This document shows, in pieces, positions 24,501 through 30,748 of a stretch of 64,000 nucleotides of DNA. Each line of letters opens with the position of its first letter. The stretch's first letter is position 1. A program made the translations under genes and the position numbers. The stretch spans positions 10,683,109 to 10,747,108 of the forward strand of contig CM069452.1 in the NCBI GenBank assembly GCA_035610835.1. Reading direction: 5' to 3'. The stretch is from Ophiura sarsii (Eukaryota; Echinodermata; Ophiuroidea; Amphilepidida; Ophiuridae). Under the pieces are notes generated by a model. It did not search any database and was not told the DNA's origin. It saw nothing but the letters and a program-made list of their open reading frames with translations.

Positions 24501-25456
24501 CTCCAAAGTTTACATACGCGAAATGTTCATGCCAAGAATTAGGCCATATTGCTGATGGCTTTACAGTATTGTGATGACTATCAAATGCTCCGATGTTGGC
24601 CCCCAGCTTGGAAGTGACACGAGCCCCCAGCTTGGAAGTGACACAGAGTGAAGTGGCTTAACTTTAGATTACCTCTATTTAGATCTAAATTACTATTGGT
24701 CAATGTATCACTCTTTAAAAGTTCCCATTGAAAAGATGTAGCAGAGGGTACTACACCTACACTAAATTATCTTTTTCAATAGCACAACACATTCATCATA
24801 GCTTCATTCAAAGATGTACTTTGCAAAAACATAAATTGATTACGTGTTAAATATCTGTGACCTTTTGTATAGAAAGGAACATATGTGACCAGTCGGGTCA
24901 AAAAGGACATGTTGTCGGCAAACACTGTTCTGAGATAGCGGCCAATATATTTGGTGAAATATATAGAATAGAAAATAATAGAAATTAATATGCTTCTTCA
25001 ACTCATATCTTGTGATTAAAAAGTTGGATCACCTTCAACATGGTATCATTTTCAAGCTTAAAATGTGTTCTAATGAGCCATAGTCTGTGAAAATAAGCCG
25101 CAGTCAGTGAAAATAAGCCGCAGTCAGTGAAAATAAGCCATGCAAATAAGCTGTGAAAAATAATAATAATTATACTTCTTGAAATCTCATTTAAGTCTTA
25201 CAGCTTTGAATGTGCTCTTTCAACCCATATTTAAAATTCCTTACCTCACAATAAAATTGAAATCTCCTTTTTCCTGGCTCTTTGCCACCGCCACCACCAC
25301 CACCGATTTTACCCCGTCCTTTACCACCGCCACCATTCTGAGGGTTTCCATGATCTGTTCCAGGGACTGGGGGTTCATCAGTGCCTGGGGGTCCAGCCGG
25401 CTTGCGTTGGAATAATGGTGCATCCATCATATCCTTGTTGATTCCGGCAAATGAAG
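488..25456 (-). CDS. Matrin/ZFR-type double C2H2 zinc-finger protein with Gly-Met repeat region (partial gene, 10 exons seen)
   Basis: Spliced gene read from high to low coordinates: exons 25245-25456, 23317-23385, 14196-14220, 10338-10457, 7512-7651, 6444-6627, 4812-5009, 2552-4367, 1079-1268 and 488-574. All introns are GT-AG and the phase agrees at each of the nine junctions, which is strong support. Order in the protein: Gly-rich linker; zinc finger 1 (C-x2-C-x12-H-x5-H, split over the first two exons); a Lys-rich linker; zinc finger 2 (C-x2-C-x11-H-x5-H, preceded by GIEYLLEF and followed by VAYVKKNFPD); a Pro/Arg/Gly segment; an Arg/Glu/Met helix-like stretch; repeats; a Gln-Met tract; an acidic/basic C-terminal part. 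Fingers with H-x5-H of this kind are known in RNA- or chromatin-binding nuclear proteins (ZFR, matrin, U1C types), so a nuclear nucleic-acid-binding role is inferred. The ortholog is not recognised. The 5' exons and the true stop were not found; the last donor implies the 3' end lies left of the window. Confidence 0.85.
610..734. repeat. 41-bp tandem repeat, three copies
   Basis: AATAATGCCATTTTCAGCAT plus a TTAACTTTG-containing half recurs at 610, 651 and 692 with one or two mismatches. It is in the intron or 3' flank next to exon 488-574. The stretch 735-1078 between it and the next exon shows nothing I can name. Confidence 0.9.
1079..1268 (-). CDS. Zinc-finger gene exon: LDDYMRDA segment
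   Basis: Encodes (S)LDDYMRDATAEKAAAKP, a KKTK basic patch, then CSDAFIINECERRFKKRVNP and GTVASID. Acceptor cttctag, donor gtaagt. Phase 2 in (joins AG|T to make Ser), 0 out. I do not recognise the domain. Confidence 0.8.
1348..1922 (+). mobile_element. PIF/Harbinger-like non-autonomous element, TSD TTA
   Basis: Ends GGGCGTTGTTCACACTATAG and, inverted, GGGTGTGTTCACACTATAGC, flanked by TTA at 1345-1347 and 1923-1925. Subterminal inverted copies of ACCCGGGTCGAACCCGG follow. A 3-bp TTA duplication is the known target of PIF/Harbinger, and the element carries a Myb/SANT-like fragment that this superfamily uses. Confidence 0.85.
1676..1861 (+). pseudogene. Myb/SANT-like fragment of Harbinger second protein
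   Basis: Reads MTNKWSQIETETMMELWVDE and then NKDIYANISCQMEAMGF. The spaced W...E...L.LW...N..Y..I...M...GF pattern is the first part of a Myb/SANT-like (trihelix) DNA-binding domain, which in Harbinger transposons is encoded beside the transposase. It stops at 1861 after about 60 residues, so it is a remnant. No transposase is present. Confidence 0.7.
1926..1985 (-). pseudogene. Decayed duplicate of the start of exon 1079-1268
   Basis: Minus strand reads ttattag then GLDDYLRDVTSK in one frame, against SLDDYMRDATAEK in the real exon, with similar intron sequence just upstream. The similarity ends at the TTA target site of the Harbinger element. The frame set by the upstream donor (phase 2) would not read it, so it looks non-functional. 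About 1986-2551 is intron with nothing recognisable. Confidence 0.6.
2552..4367 (-). CDS. Zinc-finger gene giant exon: Arg/Glu/Met helix, GPDM, GGRPD and Gly-Met repeats, Gln-Met tract
   Basis: 1,816 bases, about 605 residues. Exon residues 1-75 are Arg/Glu/Met-rich (REREQ-like, probably a charged helix). About 78-157 hold some sixteen copies of a pentapeptide D-M-R/H-G-P. About 157-217 hold four copies of a 14-residue unit beginning MRDRDFGGPGGRP. About 217-490 are dozens of Gly-Met-Gly-Gly-Gly/Ser-Ala units. About 535 is a QQQQMQQMQQMQQ tract; the end is Ala/Ser/Thr-rich and finishes KTKK. The frame reaches a TAA at 2549, but AAAAG|gtaaat just before it is a donor whose phase 2 matches the next exon, so I read it as spliced. 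The repeat copies are near-identical in DNA, so copy number is probably polymorphic. Confidence 0.85.
4812..5009 (-). CDS. Zinc-finger gene exon: Pro-Gly-Arg-rich segment
   Basis: Encodes an acidic start (DPSQQDDDQPPG), then RGG/GPP-type low complexity (PPRGPPGRDHR, RHGGPPGRRGGPPDRYG), ending LLEMEFDPRDVER. RGG-like segments are common in RNA-binding proteins. Acceptor tttatag, donor gtagga, phase 1 in and out. Confidence 0.85.
5010..5289. other. AT-rich intron sequence
   Basis: Simple AT-rich sequence with TATAT and ATAATA runs downstream of the LINE fragment; nothing else seen. Confidence 0.5.
5290..5520 (-). pseudogene. Non-LTR retrotransposon (LINE) 3' fragment
   Basis: Minus-strand translation contains RAFSIAAPHLLNTLPIHVRS, then SSSLSQFKTS. 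This resembles the conserved C-terminal tail after the reverse transcriptase of CR1/L2/Jockey-type LINEs (typically AAP.LWN.LP..IR....L..FK). A frameshift follows FKTS, after which LKTHL continues in another frame, then an AT-rich tail. The copy is 5'-truncated and dead. Confidence 0.8.
5608..5650. mobile_element. Solo end of the TGTGA...GGAATGAGTCGGA MITE family
   Basis: TATGTGGAGTTATCAAGCGG followed by AATGAGTCGGATATC matches the terminal repeat of the full element at 20507-20764 with a few changes. No opposite end was found. About 5660-6030 contains nothing I can classify. Confidence 0.6.
6040..6215 (+). mobile_element. tRNA-derived SINE fragment
   Basis: A tRNA-like head runs from about 6047 to 6120, with an A-box-like TAGCTGATACAGTGG and a B box GGTTCAAATCC. 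The anticodon-loop equivalent is TTTTGGA. Stem mismatches argue against a working tRNA; a non-tRNA tail follows. Confidence 0.65.
6444..6627 (-). CDS. Zinc-finger gene exon: post-finger basic segment
   Basis: Begins KKNFPDMAKGLDRTPGKDEV and continues with a polar, probably helical stretch containing REIERMQGRQVM. The start (VAYV|KKNFPD) continues the tail of finger 2. Acceptor tatttag, donor gtgagt, phase 0 in, 1 out. Confidence 0.85.
6757..7045 (+). mobile_element. tRNA-headed SINE-like element, copy 1 of a direct pair
   Basis: Starts TTAACCCTAACCCCCTGAAT and ends GGGGTTAGGGTTATGG, so its ends are inverted telomere-like hexamers. Internally GGCTTAGTGGGTGGG (A-box-like) and GGATCGAATCCCGG (B box) form a tRNA-like promoter. 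Copy 2 lies 318 bp downstream. Confidence 0.75.
7075..7353 (+). mobile_element. tRNA-headed SINE-like element, copy 2
   Basis: About 90 percent like copy 1 by eye, same start and end, same A and B boxes. The head-to-tail arrangement at 318 bp suggests a local duplication or two insertions at one spot. Confidence 0.75.
7512..7651 (-). CDS. Zinc-finger gene exon: finger 2
   Basis: Encodes GIEYLLEFVREDDQEDVYYV, then C-E-M-C, 11 residues, H-LTGSR-H, then GVAYV. The second C2H2 finger has the short H-x5-H spacing of matrin/ZFR fingers. Acceptor ttacag, donor gtgagt, phase 1 in, 0 out. Confidence 0.9.
7865..8055. repeat. GGAGGGAAATTTGG-type repeat with partial inverted ends
   Basis: Repeats of TTTGGAGGGAAA around 7930, 7950 and 7993, with CTTGCCGGGAAA at both sides. 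A similar region lies at 18110-18490. Probably a decayed mobile element. Confidence 0.5.
8120..8493. mobile_element. hAT-like MITE with 5-bp target duplication CTTTG
   Basis: TIRs CAGGGGTAGAATTT, flanked by CTTTG at 8115-8119 and 8494-8498. Inside are palindromic blocks such as GCGAATCC/GGATTCGC and GCGAGAATCC. A CAGGG end with a short 5-bp duplication suggests the hAT5-like group; assignment is by ends only. Confidence 0.8.
8677..8813 (+). repeat. Dispersed repeat, copy 1 (other copy 13018-13157)
   Basis: ATTGTGATTGGTTAAAAAAG through CATGACCTAGGCCCACATCA to GGCATAGCTATATTA matches 13018-13157 closely in the same orientation. Immediately before it, TTTGTGAGCAGTTTA resembles the end of the foldback element at 24022-24487. 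Confidence 0.85.
8959..9622. mobile_element. Mariner-like MITE, TSD TA
   Basis: Ends GAGGGTGAGTCAAAAAAAGT and, inverted, CAGGGTGAGTCAAAAAAAAG, followed by TTTAC on both sides. TA at 8957-8958 and 9623-9624. 664 bp, no coding capacity. TA target and end sequence fit Tc1/mariner. Confidence 0.85.
9751..9920. repeat. Long hairpin (foldback), about 80-bp arms
   Basis: ACAAATATATACTGCC ... GACTGCAATAGTGCTATTTT meets its inverted copy around a centre at GAGGGGCGCAGCCCC (about 9830). Arms are about 90 percent matched. Possibly a foldback transposon. Confidence 0.85.
9923..10323. mobile_element. Candidate TIR element containing a 22-bp tandem array
   Basis: ATATATGTCATTCATATATT at 9924 is inverted at 10301-10322. 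Between them lie a GC-rich segment (10030-10130) and four copies of a 22-bp unit GGGAGCCGTAAATAGTACTT plus TT (about 10157-10243). The right arm ends 15 bases from the splice donor of exon 10338-10457. Confidence 0.6.
10157..10243 (+). repeat. 22-bp tandem repeat, four copies
   Basis: GGGAGC(C/T)GTAAATAGTACT repeats head to tail with only C/T changes; a related GGCTCCAATAG lies just before in the opposite sense. Confidence 0.9.
10338..10457 (-). CDS. Zinc-finger gene exon: linker between fingers
   Basis: Encodes APLITEKINYPNLKKRKAPG followed by a DLSEPAAVRDRIAACEDPVV stretch. Acceptor ccccacag, donor gtaagg, phase 1 in and out. The KKRK run could act as a nuclear localisation signal (inference). 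A 22-bp repeat array lies about 95 bases beyond the donor. Confidence 0.85.
11072..11308. mobile_element. TGTGAC MITE family, copy 1, TA-flanked
   Basis: Ends TGTGACTCGTCATGTCAAAA and inverted TGTGACCAGTCACGTCAAAA, TA at both flanks. The interior (TTTAAGCTTTAAAATGA, GGCCTCTATCTCAAAACTG) is shared with 13650-13902 and 24884-25232. The flanks 10458-11071 and 11309-11735 show nothing further. Confidence 0.85.
11736..12017. mobile_element. Foldback/TIR element
   Basis: ATGTTATATCGTCACAGTTC near 11738 is inverted at about 11990-12017, and an inner pair (TTCAGCATGTATAAAG / GTTATACATGCTGAA) repeats the fold. No ORF. 12018-13017 has no feature I can support. Confidence 0.7.
13018..13157 (+). repeat. 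Dispersed repeat, copy 2 (see 8677-8813)
   Basis: Same unit as 8677-8813, same orientation, with a few substitutions. 13158-13649 holds only a short ATATGCCAGATTTTT-type duplication at 13264-13320. Confidence 0.85.
13650..13902. mobile_element. TGTGAC MITE family, copy 2, TA-flanked
   Basis: Ends TGTGACCCGTCACATCAAAA and inverted TGTGACCAGTCGCGTCAAAA; TA on both sides; interior as in copy 1. Confidence 0.85.
14021..14176 (+). repeat. 76-bp tandem duplication
   Basis: CTACCTCAACCAGG...GATATTCAAGA occurs at 14021 and 14097. It ends about 20 bases before the donor of the microexon 14196-14220. Confidence 0.8.
14196..14220 (-). CDS. 25-base microexon of the zinc-finger gene (NLKNKEMG)
   Basis: A 25-base exon flanked by cttcag and gtaagt. 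It adds NLKNKEM plus GGT and one base, converting phase 0 of the previous exon to the phase 1 needed by the next. Without it the downstream zinc finger would be out of frame. It sits in the middle of a 12.9-kb interval of repeats. Confidence 0.75.
14426..14639. mobile_element. Harbinger-like MITE, TSD TTA, ends GGCCAAGAAAA
   Basis: GGCCAAGAAAAAAAGAGATC at left, GGCCAAAAAAAGAAGGTCTG inverted at right, TTA at 14423-14425 and 14640-14642. Starts like the elements at 55833 and 62216. 14643-15372 has no feature beyond poly-A/T runs. Confidence 0.7.
15373..15697. mobile_element. hAT MITE copy 1, 8-bp TSD TCCAATRT
   Basis: Ends CAGGGTTGTCACTAAG and inverted CAGTGTTGTTACTAGC; flanks TCCAATAT (15365-15372) and TCCAATGT (15698-15705). 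Same family as 23542-23819. An 8-bp duplication and CAGGG/CAGTG ends are hAT hallmarks. Confidence 0.9.
15800..16003. mobile_element. Foldback element, about 40-bp arms
   Basis: AATCAAAACAAATCATTGTT and GATCATAGCGTCATGAT near 15806-15845 are inverted at 15958-16003 (ATCATGACGCTATGATAAAC). The middle is GC-richer (GCGCACCAAACGCAGCG). Confidence 0.8.
16004..17140. other. Intron sequence without recognised feature
   Basis: AT-rich; short inverted words (AAGAATAAGCTT near 16250 and 16310; TGTATTCAC near 16450 and 16560) but no consistent element. Confidence 0.4.
17141..17206. repeat. Short hairpin, 19-bp arms
   Basis: AAGTACTCTGCTTAAACAA pairs with TTGTTTAAGCAGGGTACTT about 20 bases later. Confidence 0.8.
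17757..18101. mobile_element. Inverted-repeat element around a tRNA-like SINE
   Basis: Arms: TACGCAGTAATGGAATTACC at 17753 and its inverted relative at 18070-18101 (GGGTATTTCCATTGCTGCGT). Between them is the tRNA-like unit at 17905-17990. Confidence 0.55.
17905..17990 (+). mobile_element. tRNA-derived SINE head
   Basis: TAGTCTCGTGGTTGAGAG (A box) and GGTTCGATTCCC (B box) at tRNA-like spacing. The cloverleaf is imperfect in the anticodon stem, so not called as a tRNA gene. Confidence 0.6.
18105..18500. repeat. Second GGAGGGAAA-type repeat region
   Basis: CTCCTTGCCGGCCAATTTGG, TTTGGAGGGAAAG and, later, GAGGGAAATTTGGG resemble 7865-8055. Between 18501 and 19652 only a short duplicate CATCATCGGCTGTATAG (18735, 18781) is evident. 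Confidence 0.45.
19653..19935. mobile_element. Foldback/TIR element
   Basis: GGTCTGTATGCACAAAAC at left and GTTTTGTGCATGCCGACC at right are inverted; an inner pair (AGAATAGTTCTCCTTG / AGAAGGACTATTCTTC) also folds. 19936-20506 shows nothing further. Confidence 0.75.
20507..20764. mobile_element. TA-flanked MITE with 33-bp TIRs (GATCAAGAGGAATGAG family)
   Basis: TGTGACGCGATCAAGAGGAA at left and TGTGATGCGATCAAGAGGAA inverted at right, with TGAGT.GGATGTC continuing in both; TA flanks at 20505-20506 and 20765-20766. 258 bp, non-coding. Confidence 0.9.
20768..20856 (+). repeat. About 49-bp tandem duplication
   Basis: ATTC..ACT.A.TTA.GACACACAAGACACTATAGGG occurs twice (20770 and 20819), ending at the next MITE. 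Confidence 0.75.
20851..21135. mobile_element. TIR MITE, ends AGGGTGTCCCAAAA / AGGATGTCCCTAAG
   Basis: TAGGGTGTCCCAAAATGACT at left and CAGGATGTCCCTAAGTGATT inverted at right, then AGTACYCAT in both. Flanks share CACTA. Mariner-like ends. 21136-21643 has no clear feature. Confidence 0.75.
21644..22684. mobile_element. 1.04-kb TIR element with (GGC)n interior, TTAT flanks
   Basis: GGCCATGTGTTTTGAACTGA at left and GGCCATGTGTTTTGAACTCG inverted at right, then CCACCC in both; TTAT at 21640-21643 and 22685-22688. It contains a GGCGGC-rich run at 21863-21892 and no convincing ORF. Confidence 0.8.
23317..23385 (-). CDS. Zinc-finger gene exon: rest of finger 1
   Basis: 69 bases between tctag and gtatgt, phase 0 on both sides, giving LCNAKTTGEDNFKVHLQGTR and then HMT. 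Joined to the preceding exon it completes C-E-L-C, 12 residues, H, 5 residues, H. The split of a zinc finger right after Cys-Glu is what confirms this small exon. Confidence 0.85.
23542..23819. mobile_element. hAT MITE copy 2, exact 8-bp TSD ATTCTAGT
   Basis: CAGGGTTGTCACTAAGGCGG at left, CAGTGTTGTCACTAGCC inverted at right; ATTCTAGT at 23534-23541 and 23820-23827. Interior matches 15373-15697. Confidence 0.95.
24022..24487. mobile_element. Tc1/mariner-like foldback, about 215-bp inverted arms, TSD TA
   Basis: AACTGCTCACAAAAAGTATC at left, inverted AACTGCTCACAAAAAGTATC at right; TA on both flanks. Arms stay about 90 percent alike to the centre near 24255. Related to 49380-50044 (shared TTTTGACACCTC and ACGATGTTG words). 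It is inserted in a dispersed repeat whose unoccupied copy is at 51225-51360. Confidence 0.9.
24598..24650 (+). repeat. 24-bp tandem duplicate of a MITE end
   Basis: CCCCCAGCTTGGAAGTGACA occurs twice; AGTGACAC with CTTGGA resembles the terminal repeat of the element at 43258-43672. Confidence 0.6.
24884..25232. mobile_element. TGTGAC MITE family, copy 3, truncated and interrupted
   Basis: Begins TGTGACCAGTCGGGTCAAAA in inverted orientation relative to copies 1 and 2. It is broken at about 25070 by a segment with three GTGAAAATAAGCC-type units, resumes as CTCTTTCAACCCATA and ends about 12 bases from the splice donor of exon 25245-25456. The distal TIR is missing. Confidence 0.8.
25245..25456 (-). 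CDS. Zinc-finger gene, first visible exon (Gly-rich linker, start of finger 1)
   Basis: Encodes ASFAGINKDMMDAPLF, a Pro-rich part, a run of glycines with KGRGK, then RRFQFYCE, ending at a donor (GAG|gtaagg) in phase 0. The acceptor is an atypical ACAAG after a pyrimidine tract and needs one base from an upstream exon. A start inside this exon at the Met-Met (25425-25430) is the alternative. No upstream coding exon was identified. Confidence 0.75.
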
Positions 25457-25969
25457 CTTGTGGTAATAAGTAAAGAAGGATACAATTTGATTAGAAATGT
25501 TGTCTTAAGGGTAAAAGATTGGCGAACACTTGGGTTAATTATTTATAGTAACACATGTAGATGTATACTACATGTAGATAAGAAATAAAACATACATTTT
25601 GACCTCTTGCCAACACACACCACACTTGTTCCAAACAGGTATAAGAATGTCCAGGCTTTGTCCGACTTCACTTCAGGCTAATATTAGGCATAAGTTTTCT
25701 TAATGCATGCACTTTCTATATTTTCAGCTAGTTTTTGAACTTATAAATTATATCCCAATTTCAAACACTTTTTCAGGTCTTTCAGGTATTTTCAAGCAAA
25801 TTAATTCTCATTTGCATTGTTCCCTTGTTCATGTAGGTCTACTATAAGTATAATGATGTGGTTGTAAATGTAATTGTATAAATGTCATATTATTTGATCT
25901 ATGGAATAATAATGAGATTTTACCTGATTTTTGTTTGCCCCAATCACATAACAGCATAACATATGGCTC
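25457..25969. other. No recognised feature
   Basis: AT-rich; ACATGTAGAT duplicates near 25553-25575; nothing else seen. If the zinc-finger gene has upstream exons they lie from here rightwards. Confidence 0.4.
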
Positions 25970-28885
25970 ATTCCATGAAGTTGGGGCATATTATGTGACA
26001 TCCAAGTGAAATTTTCAAAATGGATATTTTCCAACTCTTTCTTCTTTTTTAGGTTCTACATTTACCAAAGTCCAATGTAGAACTTTTTATTTTAATGTAA
26101 CATTTGGTGTAAAATAACCGCACATGTTCAACAGTTGGATGACATTTCCAAAAATCCTGATGCTACATGGACACCATTTCCCATTTCCATATCATTTTCT
26201 AATAAATTAGCTTAAGATGTGGGCCAAGTTTCTATACCTCAATTAACTACTTGGAACCACAAATACATGAAAAGAAACCAGATTTGTCTAGGTTGAACAT
26301 AACTTAACGAACAAGACATCGTATATTAACTGTTTTATGTAAAAACTCATTGAAAAGTGACTCTTTATTTTGCAATTTGTATAATGAATTTAAATAAAGT
26401 ACATATCAATATTTGTTTGATGTAAAGTACTCTATAAACCATGCACATTGATTACATTATAGTCATAAAATAAGTATATGAAGTATTATTTACCTGTATA
26501 ATGTTATAAAATGCACTACCGATGCTACATGGACACCGCATCTTGTAACATTGTTAATAATAAGACTATTCATACTGTTACAATTATTTGAGTGTGAATG
26601 GTTTGTCTACTTGTTCATCATATCAAGTAGATACACAGAGTGAATTGCTTGAAATTTATCTAAACACTGTTCATGTAAAATTTACCTTTTCTGTGTACTT
26701 AGGTATTACGATGCTACATGGACACCGTGCCCTAAAATATTTGGAACAGCTTGAACAGGTGCATCTTTTTCAGATCAATAGAGAGGATGTACTATGATGT
26801 TAACTTTTTATGTTATAAGCACACGATAAAATTAATAACATGGATTGTAAAACTACAAATTACACAAAAAGATAACCTGCCATGAAGCATAAAACATACC
26901 TATGATACACATACACCATTTCTTACAATTACACAATAACAATACACCATTGATCAAAGAAACTTAAGATGTCCACTGAAACAAACTTCATGCAGTGTTG
27001 TTCTTAAAGTACCCTTTGTGATCTTAGTCTCTTTGCTCGTTTCTGATTGAATCATCCTCTAATATTGATAAAGATAATTGAAAAGTTTGATCACTTAAAA
27101 AGTCAGTTTGCAAAAAAAAAAATTAAATTGCCATGATGGATTTCTTTGGAAAGGTACTAGTTTTTGAAAATGATGGGTTCCTTGTCTTCATCTCCATAAA
27201 TTCCAGGACGATAGAACTGTCTTCTGAATTAATGTCAAGAACCTGCAAAGCAAAACAAAATAAACCCTATGGCTTAGTATCTTCATGGAACATTGTGTAT
27301 TGATATTGGAGTAGATTATTTATTCATGTTGCACTTTTTGTGTTGCAGGAAAATATTTATATTAAAATCATGCTGGAGTATTTTATTTATTATTCATTTA
27401 ACATGAAAAAGAATAGCAAAGGATAGAGAACTTAAATGATTTACAATAATTTGTTTTATTTATAGTAAATAAAACTAAAATAAGGGAATGTTTATTGTGA
27501 ATTCAGTGAAATGCTAATGGAAATGGTGTCCATGTAGCATTGTGTATTAATATATTTCATTAGATATACATCTCTCATAATATGCCTTTTTTCTGTAAAG
27601 TGTAGTAAAATGTAGGCAATGTTTTGAATGTTTTGGGTGATGGATAATTTCGAATGGGGTAATTGTTTTAGTCTAATTAGGCAAATTTTATGAAATGCTA
27701 CATGGACATGGTGTCCATGTAGCATCGTATTGGTAAGCTATATTATTAGCATTAAAAGAGCAAAAACTAATTCATTATTAACTTCAAAGTTTATTAATGA
27801 TGTGATTCTACAAAAAAATTACAATTTCAACGAACTATAACGATACCCAATGCAAAATATTGCCCATGCTATGCCCGATGCTACATGGACGCCAAATTAT
27901 TATGGCGTCCGTGACTCAAAATTAATATCATAACATGAAAAGAAATTCTGATTCAGTGTTTCCCTTTCAATAAAAATGCATTCATAAATACAGACATACA
28001 AGCAACATTAAGAAATAATTACAATCACACTTACCATTCACAAAACTATCCAATGTTTACATTTTGATGCTACATAAAAGCCCCGATGCTACAACGGGAC
28101 ACCAGCGACTGAAACCTTGATAAAACTAGCCCACGTGTGGCAAATTCCAAACAAACCTGATAGCTATTGACCTCTATCCTTACAAAAAGAAATATGGAAT
28201 GTTTTATTTATCTCCAGGGGGGGATTCCCACAAATTGCATAGGATGTTTATCACGATGCTACATTTTATGGTTAGGACACCATGCACACGGCACGGTATA
28301 CTTTTTCATGAATATATGGAATGGTCTTCATGAAATTTATTCTCATTTGCAATAGTTTTCAATTGATAAATGCTCTTAATTTTGGAAAATAATTTAAAAA
28401 TGTATGATAGAGAACTACCCCCATTCAGCAATGAAAACTCCCGATGCTACACGTGTATATTTTGTGGACACCGTGCGTAGCATCGGAAAGGCAATTTTCA
28501 TGTTGCTTGGGTGAAAAATCAGTCCAGCGTGACGAGGTGTTTTGGTCAGTAAACTATGAATACATGTATCTTTTATTAATCAAATCGATTTCCAAGCAAT
28601 TCTATGATAGTTTTGCTTACATAAAACTCATATTAATTGTTGTGTTTTCCATGTCACGTTTTTTAGCAAAAATGGTCTTGGACACCACCTCATTTTTTAT
28701 TCATTTTTTCTTCAAGGAAGGGTTGATTTGTTTTCTTTTTCCATGGCTCAATACTATAACCTAGTACTGTTTTTGGACACTAAAAAAATTTGATATACAC
28801 ATAGAGTAAAACAGTTTATAAGCTGCCTAAAGTACCAAATTCTGCTATTTTAACAAATGCCCCAACTTCATGGAATGAGCCATAT
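25970..28885. mobile_element. 2.9-kb TIR element with periodic GATGCTACATGGACACC motif
   Basis: ATATGGCTCATTCCATGAAG plus TTGGGGCAT at left is repeated exactly, inverted, at 28857-28885. ATAT at the outer edge may be the target duplication. Inside, GATGCTACATGGACACC or a close variant occurs about ten times in both orientations (26159, 26521, 26710, 27525, 27695, 27877, 28066, 28085, 28255, 28443, 28476). Many intervals are 170-190 bp or a multiple, while the sequence between is not similar. No transposase ORF is present; the superfamily cannot be named from these ends. Confidence 0.85.
27157..27223 (-). CDS. Possible terminal coding exon (doubtful)
   Basis: After an attcag acceptor the minus strand reads RQFYRPGIYGDEDKEPIIFK, then N and stop. 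The composition looks protein-like, but it lies inside the 2.9-kb transposon, no partner exon was found, and the open stretch is short. It could be a transposase relic or chance. Confidence 0.2.
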
Positions 28886-29392
28886 GAGAATAGTGTTTAA
28901 TGTGAGACTTTGTCCCTAAACTGTATAATCTACTCCCAAATATAATATAAATCATTACCAGTACATAACAATAGTAATTTATTTGCTATGACATGTGTAC
29001 TGGACAAAGGGAGAGTGGTGAAATCTCATAGAATTGGTTACAACAGAGTATCTAAATAATTATTGCTCTAATTTCTAATGCTCTTCCATCTTATAAAATA
29101 AATACCTGCCATAATATAATACAATCTACACGGGCGGGCGTCAAATGTATAGTATCTATAGGATCATATAGAATGGCTTGTCTTCATGCCCTTACTGTCT
29201 TTACATCTGCAATCTATACAAATAAGATATAAACAACAAAAAAGAATTACTAATTTATTCTATATTAGGATTACCTTGATTCAGGGGTTTAGAAACAAGT
29301 CTTATTATTATTGAACTTTTTTTAACTCTTCGACTAAAATGGCCAGGGTCAGATAATTGAAGAACATTTTGCAAAGATTCTCGCCATACAGA

Positions 29393-29419
29393 TTTGATTT
29401 GATTTGATTTGATTTGGTA
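29393..29419 (+). repeat. (GATTT)n microsatellite
   Basis: About five GATTT units. The surrounding 28886-29595 is otherwise featureless. Confidence 0.9.
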
Positions 29420-29850
29420 TTATTTGGGTCCTACGACCCTGGATAACCCAATAAGCTTATTAGCTTATTTCCATTGGGGTCAGTTAGATGTGTGAACAGA
29501 TACAGACCGGGATGATCCCCTACTCTTTACAAAAGAGTCTGTAACCTTTTAACGTGCTCGGGTATTGCTCTTCCAATGCACAGGACCACCATTTACAGGG
29601 TGCGTGCAGGCAACTCTCTTTCAAATTCAAGGACTTTTCAAGGACTTTTCAAGGACCAATAGTTCATATTTCAAGTACCCTAAGTTACTACCGGTACTAC
29701 CAAAACAGCACTACTCAAGTACTCACGGATATACTTTCTGTATTTAACGATCGAGATTCGGGGATTTTTAAAAAGTGAACAATTACTAACAACTAAAATG
29801 CACTTTTTAAATCAACATTATCTTGCATGGGATGATAGTGTTTACAAAAA

Positions 29851-30748
29851 CAATGTGGATATTTAATGAGTTATAGGCATTTAAACATTTCCTTTAACAT
29901 AGGCTTTCAATTGAAAAAAACCACTTTAAATCCAAATATATCCCTTACCCTAAAGTTTTGAACCACGAAATTGATACGCCCTGAAAGGGTAGTTGATTAG
30001 AAATTTTTCAACAATGTGGATATTTAATGAGTTATAGGCATTTAAATATTTCCTTTAACATAGGCTTTCAATTGAAAAAAGAAACTTTAAATCAAAATAT
30101 GTGACGTGTTCTACCGAAACCAGACGGAATTGGGCAGAGCTCCAAACTGAGAAATAGCCCAAAACATAATTGGGGGTGATTTTTGAGAATTTGAGTTTCT
30201 TTTAAATAATTAATCTTCAGAGTATTTATAACATTATTGTGAAAGTTTCAGATTAAAAAATCAAACCAACAACAACAAAAATGCCATTTTTATTTTTTAA
30301 AGTACATTGTAAGAACATTGTAAGTACATCTTTATAGGACGATATCTCAGTTTGAAGTTTTCATAAAGACGAACTTGAACAAGATTTAACTCCGCTTTGG
30401 GAAGTCCGATTAAACAAAAAGAAGTACCATTGTAAAGCTGAATATCTCTACTTTAATAATCAATTACTAACTCAATTTTGATATCTTGCCCAATTGTGTC
30501 TGGTTTTGGTAGAACACATCACATATATCCCGTACCCTAAAGTTTTGAACCACAAAATTGATACGCCCTAAAAGGGTAGTTGATTAGACATTTTTAAAGA
30601 ATGTGGATATTTAATGAGATACAGGCATTTAAACATTTCCTTTAACATAGGCTTTCAATTGAAAAAAGAAACTTTAAATCCAAATATATCCCTTACCCCA
30701 AAGTTTTGAACCACAAAATTGATACGCCCTGAAAGGGTAGTTGATTAG
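29851..30748 (+). repeat. About 155-bp tandem repeat, three copies, the second interrupted
   Basis: Copies at 29851-30009, 30010-30590 (carrying the 30100-30523 insertion) and 30600-30748. A poly-C tract of about 22 bases follows at 30786-30808. Confidence 0.85.
30100..30523. mobile_element. TA-flanked MITE nested in the hAT-like element
   Basis: TGTGACGTGTTCTACCGAAA at left, TGTGATGTGTTCTACCAAAA inverted at right, continuing CCAGAC...AATTGGGCA in both. TA flanks. The sister repeat copies show the unoccupied site (CAAATATATCCC). Confidence 0.9.

Noticed and set aside
23973..24506. Two similar ORFs on opposite strands
   Set aside because: They are the two arms of one foldback element, so they mirror each other; no known domain.
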